Shown here in pieces: positions 37,446-46,537 of a DNA stretch of 64,000 bases. The stretch's first letter is position 1, and the number at the start of each line of letters is the position of its first letter. The position numbers and the translations under genes were made by a program. Origin of the DNA: Mycolicibacterium sp. CBMA 247 (GTDB lineage: Bacteria > Actinomycetota > Actinomycetes > Mycobacteriales > Mycobacteriaceae); NCBI RefSeq assembly GCF_009729095.1, contig NZ_VTGX01000005.1, positions 186,001-250,000 on the forward strand, in the 5' to 3' direction. The notes beneath the pieces were generated by a model that saw only the letters and a list, made by a program, of their open reading frames with translations, had not been told where the DNA came from and searched no databases.

Positions 37446-37824
37446 TCCGGATGATGACGGCCCGCTGAACACCCCATGGCACGAGACCTCCGCGGCGATC
37501 ATCGTTGCCGGCATCGGGGGCGTGGTGGCCATCGGTGCCCTGGTGTTCGCGATCCTGATGACGTCGCACCACTCGGGGCTGCCTGCTCAACCCGAGCGAC
37601 TCACCCCGGTGACACCGACAAGGCCGTCGTCATCGCGGCCGGTGACGACGACCACCACCACCGCGCCCAGGACACCGGTGAGCACGAGCGAAGATATCGG
37701 AACGCCAACCGCGCCACCGTCATCGCCACCGCCGGAGGAGCCGGCCGCGACCACGGCGCCGCCGACCACGACCATGTCGAATCCCTACGCCACCACCACG
37801 GCGCCCAATGCGGGCGCGTTCTGA
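37432..37824 (+). CDS. Single-pass membrane protein with Thr/Pro-rich tail
   Basis: The 130-residue protein has a short N-terminus, one membrane helix (AAIIVAGIGGVVAIGALVFAILM, about 20-43) and an extracytoplasmic tail rich in Thr, Ser and Pro (TTTTTTAPRTPV, TTAPPTTTM), which could be mannosylated. I do not recognise a family. Its start lies inside the lspA-like gene, which implies coupling. Confidence 0.65.
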   Translation: MPGASPDDDGPLNTPWHETSAAIIVAGIGGVVAIGALVFAILMTSHHSGLPAQPERLTPVTPTRPSSSRPVTTTTTTAPRTPVSTSEDIGTPTAPPSSPPPEEPAATTAPPTTTMSNPYATTTAPNAGAF

Positions 37825-37855
37825 TGCAAGCCGGCCAGATCGCTCAAGGCCAGGG

Positions 37856-38194
37856 CTAACCGAACCCGATTCCGATACCGCCCCAGACGCCGTCGTCGGG
37901 CTCGTTGGGGCAGGACACGTCCACGTAAACAGTGGTGTTCGACGGATCGATGCCCGGCGACCGGTCGGGATTGTGAACCGCCGTTACCCTGCAGCGCGAG
38001 AGCCGCTCGCTGCTGACTCCGCTGACCCAGTTGATCTGTACGTTGTAGCCCTTAGCAGTGAGATCGTTGATCGTGTCGGCTGCCGATCGGGCGCCTGCTG
38101 TCGGGTCGGCTCCGGCAGCAGGGGCCAGGAAGATCCCCGCACACAACACTCCGAAGGATGCGAACACCTTCGCGCAATTCGACGCTCGCAGCAT
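37856..38194 (-). CDS. Small secreted protein, paralog A
   Basis: The 112-residue protein has a signal peptide (VFASFGVLCAGIFLAPAAGA, cleavage near 29) and a mature domain with two cysteines: GYNVQINWVSGVSSERLSRCRVTAVHNPDRS and TVYVDVSCPNE. The same pattern occurs in the gene immediately upstream (38291-38605), so the two are tandem paralogs. Small secreted mycobacterial proteins of this type have no assigned function; a disulfide between the two Cys is likely. Confidence 0.8.
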   Translation of the reverse strand: MLRASNCAKVFASFGVLCAGIFLAPAAGADPTAGARSAADTINDLTAKGYNVQINWVSGVSSERLSRCRVTAVHNPDRSPGIDPSNTTVYVDVSCPNEPDDGVWGGIGIGFG

Positions 38195-38290
38195 GATGAT
38201 CCTTCCAGCGGTCGGATCGGCTTTTGCCAGTCTATTCCGCTGGAAGGCCCCGTGGGAGTTGTTGCTTGGCGGCGCGACTTGCGACGGCGT

Positions 38291-38605
38291 TCACGAATTC
38301 GAGCCCTCGTCTGGGCATTGCACATCCACGTAGACCGTTACCGATCTCCTTGGCAGGGCCGGCACCCCACGGTTGGGGTTGTGGATCGCGTTCACCCGGC
38401 ATAACGACAGCGGCAATGTGCTGGTACCGCCCACCCAATTGATTGCCACGGTGTAGCCGTCGGAACTCAGTTCCTGGATGATCTGGTCGGCCGGTTGACC
38501 GCCCGGTGTCGGGACTGCCGTAGCCAGCGGCGCGCCCCCGATCGCGATGGCCGGCATGATCACGGCCATCCGGGTGATTTTCGAATTTCGAGTATGCGTC
38601 AGCAT
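38291..38605 (-). CDS. Small secreted protein, paralog B
   Basis: The 104-residue protein has a signal peptide (AVIMPAIAIGGAPLATAVP) and a mature part with GYTVAINWVGGTSTLPLSLCRVNAIHNPNRG and TVYVDVQCPDE, aligned with paralog A including both cysteines. The pair are transcribed together on the minus strand, 96 bases apart. Function unknown. Confidence 0.8.
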   Translation of the reverse strand: MLTHTRNSKITRMAVIMPAIAIGGAPLATAVPTPGGQPADQIIQELSSDGYTVAINWVGGTSTLPLSLCRVNAIHNPNRGVPALPRRSVTVYVDVQCPDEGSNS

Positions 38606-38820
38606 TTCGATCCTCCCGGCGGTCGGATCTCATGCTGTCTCTCTCACCGGTAGCCCCGGCCGTCACCGGCCAGTGTATTCCCGGTGTACGGGAGGTTAAC
38701 GGTACGTTACGTATTTGTGGCCAATTGACGGGTTCCGGCCAGTCCGGCCCACGTGACGCTGCTGCGGGCAAAAGAACAATCGGGCAGCATCCGGGGATTG
38801 CCGGACGCTGCCCGAATGTC

Positions 38821-39555
38821 TCATGGAGCAGGCGGTGCGGGAGCGGGATCCGCTGGCGGTACCGGGGCTCCCGGGGCCGGCGGTGGCGCTGCCGGATCCG
38901 GCAGGTTCTCGACCAGACCCTGCGGCACGTTCGTTCCGGGCAGCGGCGCGGTACCCGGAAGTGGTTCGCCGAGTTGCTCTTTGGGCAGCTGGCCCAGCAT
39001 CGAGCCGCGCAGGTTCCCGTTGTGGGACATGTTGCGCATCTGCCGAATAAAGTCGAGCCCGGAGATATCCGCGTTCTCCTGGCCCGGTGCGACGCCGACC
39101 ACGGTGCCCTGACCGGGAGCCGACGGCTTCTCGTTCTGCGGGAAGAAGTTGCCGTTGTTGAACGCCCTGAGGTTCGGAGCCTCGGTGGGAGGCGGCCCGC
39201 CAGGTGCGGACGGCGCCGCGTACTGCCCCAGCAGCGCACCAGGGCTCATGTCGATTCCAGACGGGACGCCCAGCCGGCCAGGCGCCGTATCGGTCCCGGT
39301 CTGTCCCAGGACGGAGAGTCCGTTCGGCCCGAGCGGTGCGCCCATGAGAGGCACCTCCGGTCCGGGTGGAGGCGGTGGTTCCGGGGCCGGGGCCGGGGCG
39401 GCGACCGCGGGAGCGCCTGGAACCTCCGGTGGTGCCGGGTCGGCGACGGCGGTTGCCGAGCAGGCAACCGCCGCGCCGACCACGAACAGCCCGGCCGCGG
39501 CGAGGGTGGCCATCGCGCTTTTGACCGCGAATGCGCCGTCCGGGTTCTCGCTCAT
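38821..39555 (-). CDS. Secreted Pro/Ala-rich protein
   Basis: The 244-residue protein has an N-terminal export signal (AMATLAAAGLFVVGAAVACSATAVA) followed by long Pro/Ala stretches at both ends and a less biased middle (FIRQMRNMSHNGNLRGSMLGQLPKEQ). I do not recognise a domain. The start at 39555 (MSENPDGAF) is preferred; a GTG at 39576 is in frame. It ends the minus-strand run from the MspA-like genes and may be cotranscribed with them (30-base gap). Confidence 0.7.
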   Translation of the reverse strand: MSENPDGAFAVKSAMATLAAAGLFVVGAAVACSATAVADPAPPEVPGAPAVAAPAPAPEPPPPPGPEVPLMGAPLGPNGLSVLGQTGTDTAPGRLGVPSGIDMSPGALLGQYAAPSAPGGPPPTEAPNLRAFNNGNFFPQNEKPSAPGQGTVVGVAPGQENADISGLDFIRQMRNMSHNGNLRGSMLGQLPKEQLGEPLPGTAPLPGTNVPQGLVENLPDPAAPPPAPGAPVPPADPAPAPPAP

Positions 39556-39585
39556 GCCTTCGTGTTTCGCTTTCACAGCAGACCG

Positions 39586-40272
39586 TCAGACTGCCTTGGT
39601 GACGCCGTAGTAAGCGACCACATCGTCGGTGTCGGTGGTGGAGCTGGTCAGGGTCGCGTACGAGCGCAGAAAGGACTGGCCGACGCAGCCGTCAACCTTG
39701 ATGTGGACGTCCTTCAGCGTGACACGCACCGGCGCCGCCTTGAACGACTTCTTGTTCACGGAGACGTTGGTGACGGTACCGGGCTTGGGGTGGATCTCCA
39801 GAGTGCCCGACATCGGCATGCTCACACCGGTGGGGATGATGCCGGCCAGCGTCGAGCCCGACGTGCTCAGGCCGATCGATCCGATGAGGCGGACCTGCCC
39901 CAGTTCGATACCGCAGCCGATCTGGTAGCCGGTGTCCAGCGTGCCGCCGGTCAGCGAGGTGGACCCGCCGCCGGTGACGGCACCGGTGAACGTGCCCGCG
40001 ACGAGGTATTCGCGAGACGATGCCGCGGTGGTCAACGGTGCCACGGGCAGCTGACTCTCATTGGCAGCGGAGACCGTGAGCTTCCATCCGTCCGGGGTCG
40101 TGACGACACCCGGCTCCGCGGATGCGACGAGTCCGTTGTCGGGCGGGGGCCCAGCGTCGACGGCCGGCGCCGCGGGGTCCGGCGGAGGCGGCGGGTCGGC
40201 CGACGCGAGGGGCGCGACTGCTACCGGGGCCAACAGGCACACGGCGGCCAAGGTGGCGAAACGATTCAACAT
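39586..40272 (-). CDS. MspA-family porin-like protein, copy 1
   Basis: The 228-residue secreted protein has a signal peptide (MLNRFATLAAVCLLAPVAVAPLASA), a Pro/Ala spacer and an MspA-like beta domain (REYLVAGTFTGAVTGGG, GGTLDTGYQIGCGIELG, RSYATLTSSTTDTDDVVAYYG). MspA proteins form outer-membrane pores in fast-growing mycobacteria, but this one is divergent and has two Cys (GCGI, DGCVG) absent from classical MspA, so pore activity is inferred. Start at 40272 gives a clean signal peptide. Confidence 0.82.
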   Translation of the reverse strand: MLNRFATLAAVCLLAPVAVAPLASADPPPPPDPAAPAVDAGPPPDNGLVASAEPGVVTTPDGWKLTVSAANESQLPVAPLTTAASSREYLVAGTFTGAVTGGGSTSLTGGTLDTGYQIGCGIELGQVRLIGSIGLSTSGSTLAGIIPTGVSMPMSGTLEIHPKPGTVTNVSVNKKSFKAAPVRVTLKDVHIKVDGCVGQSFLRSYATLTSSTTDTDDVVAYYGVTKAV

Positions 40273-40363
40273 GCGGGAACTTGTGCCTCTCGTGGGTTTC
40301 GAGTCCGAGGGATCAGCGTCGTGATCGGTGCGAATCATGGTCGGTGTCGTTTCCGGGTCGCGG

Positions 40364-41065
40364 TCAGACGGCCTTGGTCACACCGAGGTAGGTGATGACG
40401 TCGTCGGTGTTGTCGGTGGAGCTGGTGAGAGTCGCATACGTGCGAATGAACGACTGACCGGCGCACTGATCGAACTTGATGCGGACGCCCGTGATGGTCA
40501 CACGGGTACCCGTGCCCTTGAACGACTTCTTGTCGATCGGGACGATGGTCACCGTGCCCGGCTTGAGGTACACCTTGCCCTGCAGGCTGATACCGGTACC
40601 GCCGCTGACATCGCTGGCGGCGCCGGTGAACGGAATCCTGATGCCTGGCGTGAAGCTGATGCCGGGGTTGATTTCCGTTTCGTCGGTGATGATGCCGCAG
40701 CCGATCTGAGCGCCGGCCTCCAGCGTTCCACCGGTGAGCTTCGTCTTGCCCCCGCCCGAGACTTTTCCGTTGAAGGTGCCGCCGACGAGGTATTCGCGCG
40801 ACGACACTGCGGTCGTCAGCGGGGCTACCGGCAGCAGGGTCTCGTTAGAGCCGGACACTGTCACATGCCAACCGTCCGGGGTGTCCAGGACCCCGGGAGG
40901 CGAGGACGGAACTGCGCCGGTGTCCGGCGGGGGCGGGGCAGGCGCGGCGGCAGCGGCGGGCGCCGCGGGGTCCGGCGGAGGCGGCGGGTCGGCCGACGCG
41001 AGGGGCGCCAACGCTACCGGGGCCAACATGCAAACAGCAGCCAGGGTGGCGAAACGATTCAACAT
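40364..41065 (-). CDS. MspA-family porin-like protein, copy 2
   Basis: The 233-residue paralog of the downstream gene shares an almost identical signal peptide (MLNRFATLAAVCMLAPVALAPLASA), a longer Pro/Ala spacer and the same C-terminal strands (RTYATLTSSTDNTDDVITYLG). Short DNA blocks around the start and the Pro-rich segment are nearly identical in both genes, pointing to a tandem duplication. Two Cys (GCGI, DQCAG) are again conserved. The gap to copy 1 is 91 bases, so they are likely cotranscribed. Confidence 0.82.
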   Translation of the reverse strand: MLNRFATLAAVCMLAPVALAPLASADPPPPPDPAAPAAAAAPAPPPPDTGAVPSSPPGVLDTPDGWHVTVSGSNETLLPVAPLTTAVSSREYLVGGTFNGKVSGGGKTKLTGGTLEAGAQIGCGIITDETEINPGISFTPGIRIPFTGAASDVSGGTGISLQGKVYLKPGTVTIVPIDKKSFKGTGTRVTITGVRIKFDQCAGQSFIRTYATLTSSTDNTDDVITYLGVTKAV

Positions 41066-41499
41066 GCGTGTTACTGCGCCTCTCGTGGTTGAGATCCGTG
41101 GAGTGACATGGAGCTTGGGGATCCCTGTGGTGCAGGTGATCTGTCGCGTCGAATCATGGACGGGTCGAGTTTCCAAAGGGTAAACGAGCAGCCAACAACT
41201 CGGGCCGCAATTCCATCTAGTGGGCATCCCGGGAACGCCACTTCGATTGCCATGCAACATATCTATAAGGAAGGCCTCGGTCAGGGGTAAACATCTACCG
41301 GGAGCCGGGCCGGCCCCGCTCCCGCAGCACGGGATGGATGGCATTTCGATTTGATCGGTTCCCCGACTGTTCACTTTTTGGACATGTGAACCCTCGACCG
41401 TGTGGTGATCCGGGGGGTACGGCGGGACGCGTCGATGAGGCGCGGACGTCAAACTGTGGGCGCCTGGCGCCGAACTGCTACCGACTGACGGAGGAATCG
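41066..41499. promoter_or_regulatory. Divergent promoter region between the MspA-like genes and a secreted-protein gene
   Basis: This 434-base gap contains no convincing gene. It should hold promoters for both directions. TATCTATAAG near 41257-41267 is the most A+T-rich segment and may be a minus-10-type element, but no well-spaced minus-35 was identified. GGAGG at 41490-41494 serves the TTG start at 41500. Confidence 0.4.
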
Positions 41500-42090
41500 T
41501 TGAGGTCTCAGGTGTACGAGCAAGGGTTTGCGTCGCTACTCATTGCATTCAGCATTGGGTTCGCTGCGATGCCCACGGCAGTCGCCGAACCGGCCGATGA
41601 GTCCGGCGCTGCGGGGCCGGCGGCGCCCGCGGTGCCCGAGTTGCCTCCGGTGATACCGGGTGCGCCGGCTGCAGCTCCGGCGCCCGTGCCGGTTGCGAGC
41701 ACGGATGATCCTGGCGTGCCGGCGGTTGCGGCCTGCTCGACGTTCGCCAGTGCGCTCGATTCGGCGTCGACGTTCTACGGCGATTTCGCGGATTCCATTG
41801 AAGGTGTGGAGCGCCCCGACTACGGGGATCCGACCATCAACACCACGAACACCAGTGGCCGGACCGCGCTGCGCGAAGCAGCCGCGTCGGCGATGAACGC
41901 TGCCGGCACACCTGGACTCTCGCCGGATATCGCCAACCCGATGCGGTCATGGTCCTTCGGCGCCACGAAGCTGCTCCTGAAAATGGGGCTGCGTACCGGT
42001 GGCCAATCGCTCAACGACACGGCCACCCAGCTCAACAACGACGCCAACAACGCGCAGATGGCCTGCGCCGCCGCAGGCACCCACGCCTGA
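41500..42090 (+). CDS. Secreted protein with Pro/Ala-rich N-terminus
   Basis: The 196-residue protein begins LRSQVYEQGFASLLIAFSIGFAAMPTAVAEP, a typical signal peptide, then a Pro/Ala segment and a helical mature domain (STFASALDSASTFYGDFADSIEG) with two Cys. TTG 41500 is chosen because it follows GGAGG by 5 bases and gives a clean signal peptide; the longer frame from 41338 has an atypical Cys-rich leader. Not recognised; divergent from the MspA-like genes. Confidence 0.72.
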   Translation: MRSQVYEQGFASLLIAFSIGFAAMPTAVAEPADESGAAGPAAPAVPELPPVIPGAPAAAPAPVPVASTDDPGVPAVAACSTFASALDSASTFYGDFADSIEGVERPDYGDPTINTTNTSGRTALREAAASAMNAAGTPGLSPDIANPMRSWSFGATKLLLKMGLRTGGQSLNDTATQLNNDANNAQMACAAAGTHA

Positions 42091-42206
42091 CGGCAAACTC
42101 AATCGCGTTGTCCTGATCAGGTACTAGCGTCTCGCGCCGGCACTCGCCACGTTCGAAACTCACCCACCCGATGCGCGGTGAACCGTGCCTTCAGTAAAGG
42201 ATTACC

Positions 42207-42881
42207 GTGATCCGGCTTGCGATTTCGTTGGTCATGCTCGTGCTATTGGCAACCAGTTGTGCCGGCAATGGGGACAAGGCCCAGGGGCCGCCGAAGGACG
42301 TGCCAAAGTCGGCGCTCGAGGGGCTGCTGCTCAGCACCGACCAGGTCAACACCCTGATGGGGACCGACGGGATGGCGCCACACCCCGCGGTCACCGAGAT
42401 GAGCGACCATCGCAACCTGCTGCCCAATCTGAATTGCCTCGGTGCCTGGCAGGTCGACGAGTCCGCCATCTACGGAGATCATTGGACCGCCATGCGCCAG
42501 GTGCTGCTGCGCGCACCGGACAACGATGACTGGGACAACCTGCTGGTGCAGTCGGTGGTGATCTTCCCGTCCGCGCAGGACGCCGACGACTTCTTGAACC
42601 AGTCGGCGGACCGGTGGTCCAAGTGCACCAACCACCATGTGAACATCACGCTCAACGGTGAACCGTTGCCCAGGTGGACGAGTGGGGATCTCACCAAGAC
42701 CGATTCCGAGCTCACCTTGCCTTTCACCCGCGTCAACGGGGACCAGACCCGCGCCTGCCAGCGCGCCTTGGCCGTCGCTGCCAACCTCGTGATGGACGTC
42801 CAGGCGTGCAAACCTGAGGGTTCGTCGGTGACTCAGGCTGCCGATGTGGTGGACGAGATAAAGGCCGCGATGCCTCGGTGA
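42207..42881 (+). CDS. PknH-like extracellular domain lipoprotein
   Basis: The 224-residue protein has a lipobox LLATSCAG (Cys18) and an extracytoplasmic domain with conserved Cys (NLNCLGAW, SKCTNHHV, TRACQRAL, VQACKPEG) typical of the sensor domain of PknH and of related mycobacterial lipoproteins. It would be anchored outside the membrane; the ligand is unknown. GTG 42207 starts the signal peptide directly. Confidence 0.85.
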   Translation: MIRLAISLVMLVLLATSCAGNGDKAQGPPKDVPKSALEGLLLSTDQVNTLMGTDGMAPHPAVTEMSDHRNLLPNLNCLGAWQVDESAIYGDHWTAMRQVLLRAPDNDDWDNLLVQSVVIFPSAQDADDFLNQSADRWSKCTNHHVNITLNGEPLPRWTSGDLTKTDSELTLPFTRVNGDQTRACQRALAVAANLVMDVQACKPEGSSVTQAADVVDEIKAAMPR

Positions 42882-42949
42882 GCGTTACCGGCGACGAGTG
42901 CACCGGGTAATCTGGGCGACGCAGCTGGTTCGTCGGCGCTGGGGTACGT

Positions 42950-43155
42950 GCGGCGTCGACGTCGAGCGTCGCATGCTGACTACAGATGCGACGTGAGAGG
43001 GAACCCGGTGAGAATCCGGGACTGTCCCGCAGCGGTATGCAGGAACGACCGCCGTCATCAGCACTGGCATGCAGGCAACTGCAGCTGGGAAGCGACGGCC
43101 AGTAGGGGCACGGGTTCCGTGCGCGCCTGTGAGTCCGAAGACCTGCCAGCCGTAC
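42950..43155 (+). promoter_or_regulatory. Cobalamin (B12) riboswitch upstream of metE
   Basis: The leader contains the conserved blocks of the AdoCbl riboswitch: GAGAGGGAACCCGGTGAGAA (from 42995), ACTGTCCCGCAGCGGTA (from 43021), GCCAGTA (near 43098) and the B12-box-like GAGTCCGAAGACCTGCC (43131-43147). Binding of cobalamin should switch off expression of metE, whose product is the B12-independent enzyme. Confidence 0.93.
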
Positions 43156-43292
43156 CGGGCGCGCCGCGTCCGGTGGTTCATCGCCTCGTGGAATAGGCAG
43201 TGGCCGAATCGGTTCACTCGTGGCGGGTGGTCGTGTTCGGTTCGACGTCTTCTGGCGATGGCCATACTCCTCGCCCCTTGAAGGACGTCGTC

Positions 43293-45599
43293 ATGAGCAC
43301 AACCGCAGCACCCTTCACCGCCACCATCCTCGGGTCGCCCCGAATCGGCCCCAACCGTGAACTCAAGCGCGCCGTCGAGAAGTACTGGGCCGGCCGGATC
43401 GGTCGTGACGAACTCGCATCTGTCGCCGCCACCCTGCGTCGCGATACCTGGGAGTCGCTTGTCGCGGCGGGGTTGGATTCGGTCCCGGTCAACACCTTCT
43501 CGTACTACGACCAGATGCTCGATACCTCGGTGCTGGTCGGTGCGCTGCCGACGCGGGTCCACGGCATCGCCGACGATCTTGATCGTTACTTCACTGCGGC
43601 CCGCGGGAACGACGAGATCGCTCCGCTGGAGATGACCAAGTGGTTCGACACCAACTACCACTATCTGGTGCCCGAGCTGGGACCCGACACCACGTTCGCG
43701 CTCAACCCGGCCAAGTTGATCGGCGAGCTGGAGGAGGCACGTGCACAGGGGATTCCGGCGCGCCCGGTGATCATCGGGCCAATCACCTTCCTGGCATTGT
43801 CGAAGGCCGTCGACGGGGCGGGCGATGAGCACGTGCGCGAAGAGGAAAGTGCCACGGCGCCGATCTCCCGCCTCGACGATCTTGTGGACGTCTACGCCGA
43901 ACTGCTGGGACTGCTGGCCGACCAGGGAGCCGAGTGGGTCCAGTTCGACGAGCCCGTGTTGGTGACCGACATCCTCGATAACGCTGCCGAACTCGCCGAG
44001 CGGACGTACTCGCGGCTCGGTGCTGTGCACAAGCGGCCTTCGGTCTTTCTGGCGACCTACTTCGGTGAGCTGACCGATGCGCTGCCGGCACTGGCCCGCA
44101 CTCCGGTCGAGGCCATCGGCGTCGACCTCGTCTCGGGCGGCGCATCTGCCATAGCCGCGGTTCCGCAGCTGACCGGCAAGCTCCTGGTGGCCGGTGTGGT
44201 CGACGGCCGCAATATCTGGCGCACCGACCTGGAACGGGCACTGGGCACGCTGGCCACTCTGCTGGGGAGCGCTGAGGCCGTTGCGGTGTCTACGTCATGC
44301 TCGACGCTGCATGTGCCCTACACGCTCGACGCCGAACCGGATATCGATGCGGCGCTGCGCAGTTGGCTGGCGTTTGGGTTCGAGAAGGTCACCGAGGTGG
44401 TCGCCCTGGCACGAGGACTCAGGGAGGGCCGCGAGTCCGTTGTGGCGGAGATCGCGCTATCCAACGCTGCGATCGCATCGCGCAAGTCCGATCCACGGCT
44501 CAACAACGGCCAGGTCCGGGCACGGCTCTCGTCGATAGTGGCGGCGGGTGCTACTCGCGGACCGGCGGCTGCGCGTCGAACCGCGCAGGACGCCAGGTTG
44601 GACCTGCCGGCACTCCCCACCACCACGATCGGTTCCTACCCGCAGACCTCGGCCATTCGAATTGCCCGCGCTGACCTTCGGTCCGGCAAGATCGACGCCG
44701 CCGGGTACGAGCGTCGGATGAAGGCTGAGATCGCTGACGTCATCAAGCTGCAGGAACAGTTGGGCCTGGATGTCCTGGTGCACGGCGAGCCCGAACGCAA
44801 TGACATGGTGCAGTACTTCGCCGAGCAACTCGACGGGTTCTTCGCCACGCAGAACGGCTGGGTGCAGTCCTACGGCAGCCGGTGTGTGCGCCCGCCGATC
44901 CTCTATGGGGATGTGGCCCGGCCCAGGCCGATGACGGTTGACTGGATCACCTATGCCCAGTCGCTGACCGACAAGCCGGTCAAAGGCATGCTCACCGGTC
45001 CGGTGACAATTCTGGCGTGGTCGTTCGTCCGTGATGATCAGCCGCTGGCGGACACGGCAGCGCAAGTGGCACTGGCGATTCGGGACGAGACCGTGGACCT
45101 GCAGTCCGCGGGCATCGCGATCATCCAGGTCGACGAGCCCGCGCTGCGCGAACTGCTGCCGCTGCGGTCCCACGACAAGGAGGCATATCTACGGTGGGCG
45201 GTGGATGCGTTCCGGCTGTCGACCTCCGGCGTCGCCGATTCCACGCAGATCCACACCCACCTGTGCTATTCCGAGTTCGGTGAGGTGATCGGGGCGATCG
45301 CCGACCTGGACGCCGACGTGACCTCCATCGAGGCGGCCCGCTCACACATGGAGGTGCTCGGCGATCTCAACGCCGCCGGGTTCTCCAACAGTGTCGGCCC
45401 GGGTGTCTATGACATCCACTCGCCGCGGGTGCCCGGGGTGGATGAGATCGCCACGTCCCTGCGTGAGGCACTCAAAGCAGTTCCAGCCGAACGACTCTGG
45501 GTGAATCCGGACTGCGGACTGAAGACAAGGACCACCGATGAGGTGACCGAGTCGCTCAAGCACCTGGTCACCGCGGCGGCGAAGGTGCGCGCGGGATAG
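43293..45599 (+). CDS. metE: Cobalamin-independent methionine synthase
   Basis: This 768-residue enzyme transfers a methyl group from 5-methyltetrahydropteroyltriglutamate to homocysteine. The two TIM barrels are visible, the C-terminal one with the zinc ligands in HTHLCYSEF (His656, Cys658) and NPDCGLKTR (Cys741). Substrate motif TTTIGSYPQTSAIR is also present. ATG 43293 (MSTTAAPFTATILGSP) fits the family N-terminus. The cobalamin riboswitch upstream explains its regulation. Confidence 0.97.
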   Translation: MSTTAAPFTATILGSPRIGPNRELKRAVEKYWAGRIGRDELASVAATLRRDTWESLVAAGLDSVPVNTFSYYDQMLDTSVLVGALPTRVHGIADDLDRYFTAARGNDEIAPLEMTKWFDTNYHYLVPELGPDTTFALNPAKLIGELEEARAQGIPARPVIIGPITFLALSKAVDGAGDEHVREEESATAPISRLDDLVDVYAELLGLLADQGAEWVQFDEPVLVTDILDNAAELAERTYSRLGAVHKRPSVFLATYFGELTDALPALARTPVEAIGVDLVSGGASAIAAVPQLTGKLLVAGVVDGRNIWRTDLERALGTLATLLGSAEAVAVSTSCSTLHVPYTLDAEPDIDAALRSWLAFGFEKVTEVVALARGLREGRESVVAEIALSNAAIASRKSDPRLNNGQVRARLSSIVAAGATRGPAAARRTAQDARLDLPALPTTTIGSYPQTSAIRIARADLRSGKIDAAGYERRMKAEIADVIKLQEQLGLDVLVHGEPERNDMVQYFAEQLDGFFATQNGWVQSYGSRCVRPPILYGDVARPRPMTVDWITYAQSLTDKPVKGMLTGPVTILAWSFVRDDQPLADTAAQVALAIRDETVDLQSAGIAIIQVDEPALRELLPLRSHDKEAYLRWAVDAFRLSTSGVADSTQIHTHLCYSEFGEVIGAIADLDADVTSIEAARSHMEVLGDLNAAGFSNSVGPGVYDIHSPRVPGVDEIATSLREALKAVPAERLWVNPDCGLKTRTTDEVTESLKHLVTAAAKVRAG

Positions 45600-45625
45600 C
45601 AGCAGGAGTGGGTCAGCTCGTGTAC

Positions 45626-45662
45626 CCCACCAACGTCATCCGAACTCGATGACGTTGGTGGG
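45626..45662. terminator. Bidirectional terminator hairpin between metE and the methyltransferase gene
   Basis: CCCACCAACGTCAT (45626-45639) pairs perfectly with ATGACGTTGGTGGG (45649-45662), a 14-bp stem and 9-base loop. It overlaps the last codons of the convergent minus-strand gene. No strong U-tract. Confidence 0.85.
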
Positions 45663-46445
45663 TGCCCGGAAGCGCTCCAGTCGGCGGGATCGGTAGACGA
45701 GGGCGGCGGCGCGCGACAAGACCTTGCCCCGCCCCTCCGGCATCTCAACCTCGTACACTGCGCGAATGCCGGGGATGGCGCGCAGCTCGTCGTAGCGGTC
45801 GGCGGTGAATGAGAACGGCATCGGCGGCGCGGTGTACTGCTTGCTGAGTCTGATGCCGCGTCGTTGCGAGTACCTGCTGAGAAATCGCGGGACGCTGTCG
45901 AAGATCATCTGTCCCCCGGGGAACCTGGCGGCACAGGCCGCAATGAGATCGAATACCGCATCGTGCTCCAAGTATTGGAACAGTCCCTCGGCTGTGATGA
46001 GCACACCGTTGCCGGCGTCGACCCGATCCATCCAGGAGTGGTCCAGTGCGGACTGCGCCAGGTACCGAAGCCGGTCAGAAGACGGAAGTAGTTGCTGACG
46101 CAGCAGCACGATCGGCTCCAGATCAACTGAAAGCCACGTAATTTCACCATTGTCGAGACGCCAGAAGCTGGTCTGAAGTCCCTCGGCCAAGGCGACCACA
46201 CTGGCGCGGCGGTGCGTCTGGAGGTACCGGCGAGTGGCGACGTCGAATGTCAAGGCTCGCAGGGCGGTGGCTTGGTGGGTACGGCCGAAATGGTGATAGT
46301 CATACCCGAGGCTGTCGCGCAGCGTGATCGCCAGCGGGTCCTCGATGATGCCGTCTGACCGGGCGGCTTCGGTCGCCCTCTGGTGCAGAGTCAGTAGCGC
46401 GGTTTCTGATATCGCCGTCAGATGACGAGCGTCGATGACTGGCAT
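45636..46445 (-). CDS. SAM-dependent methyltransferase (LCMT family)
   Basis: The 269-residue protein has the class I methyltransferase pattern of leucine carboxyl methyltransferase-like enzymes: ASVVALAEGLQTSFWRLDNGEITWLSVDLEP and NGVLITAEGLFQYLEHDAVFDLI. Mycobacteria have many such proteins of unknown substrate. Start at 46445 (MPVIDARHL) is used; a frame extension to 46526 reaches the SigC-type promoter zone. It is divergent from the PPE gene, but no minus-strand SigC-type site is visible for it. Confidence 0.8.
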   Translation of the reverse strand: MPVIDARHLTAISETALLTLHQRATEAARSDGIIEDPLAITLRDSLGYDYHHFGRTHQATALRALTFDVATRRYLQTHRRASVVALAEGLQTSFWRLDNGEITWLSVDLEPIVLLRQQLLPSSDRLRYLAQSALDHSWMDRVDAGNGVLITAEGLFQYLEHDAVFDLIAACAARFPGGQMIFDSVPRFLSRYSQRRGIRLSKQYTAPPMPFSFTADRYDELRAIPGIRAVYEVEMPEGRGKVLSRAAALVYRSRRLERFRAPTNVIEFG

Positions 46446-46537
46446 GTGCTGACCGTACTCGTCGTCGGGTGGGCGGGAGCACGCGCGCTGCACTGTCGAG
46501 AGTCGTTGCCCTGGTTGATAGGTCATTGAGGCAATGC

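Noticed and set aside
42995..43020. GGGAAC in the metE leader as a SigC promoter
   Set aside because: It is part of the conserved cobalamin riboswitch core and has no matching minus-10 box.
43606..43640. GGGAAC inside metE
   Set aside because: Within a coding gene with no CGAC box at 17 bases.
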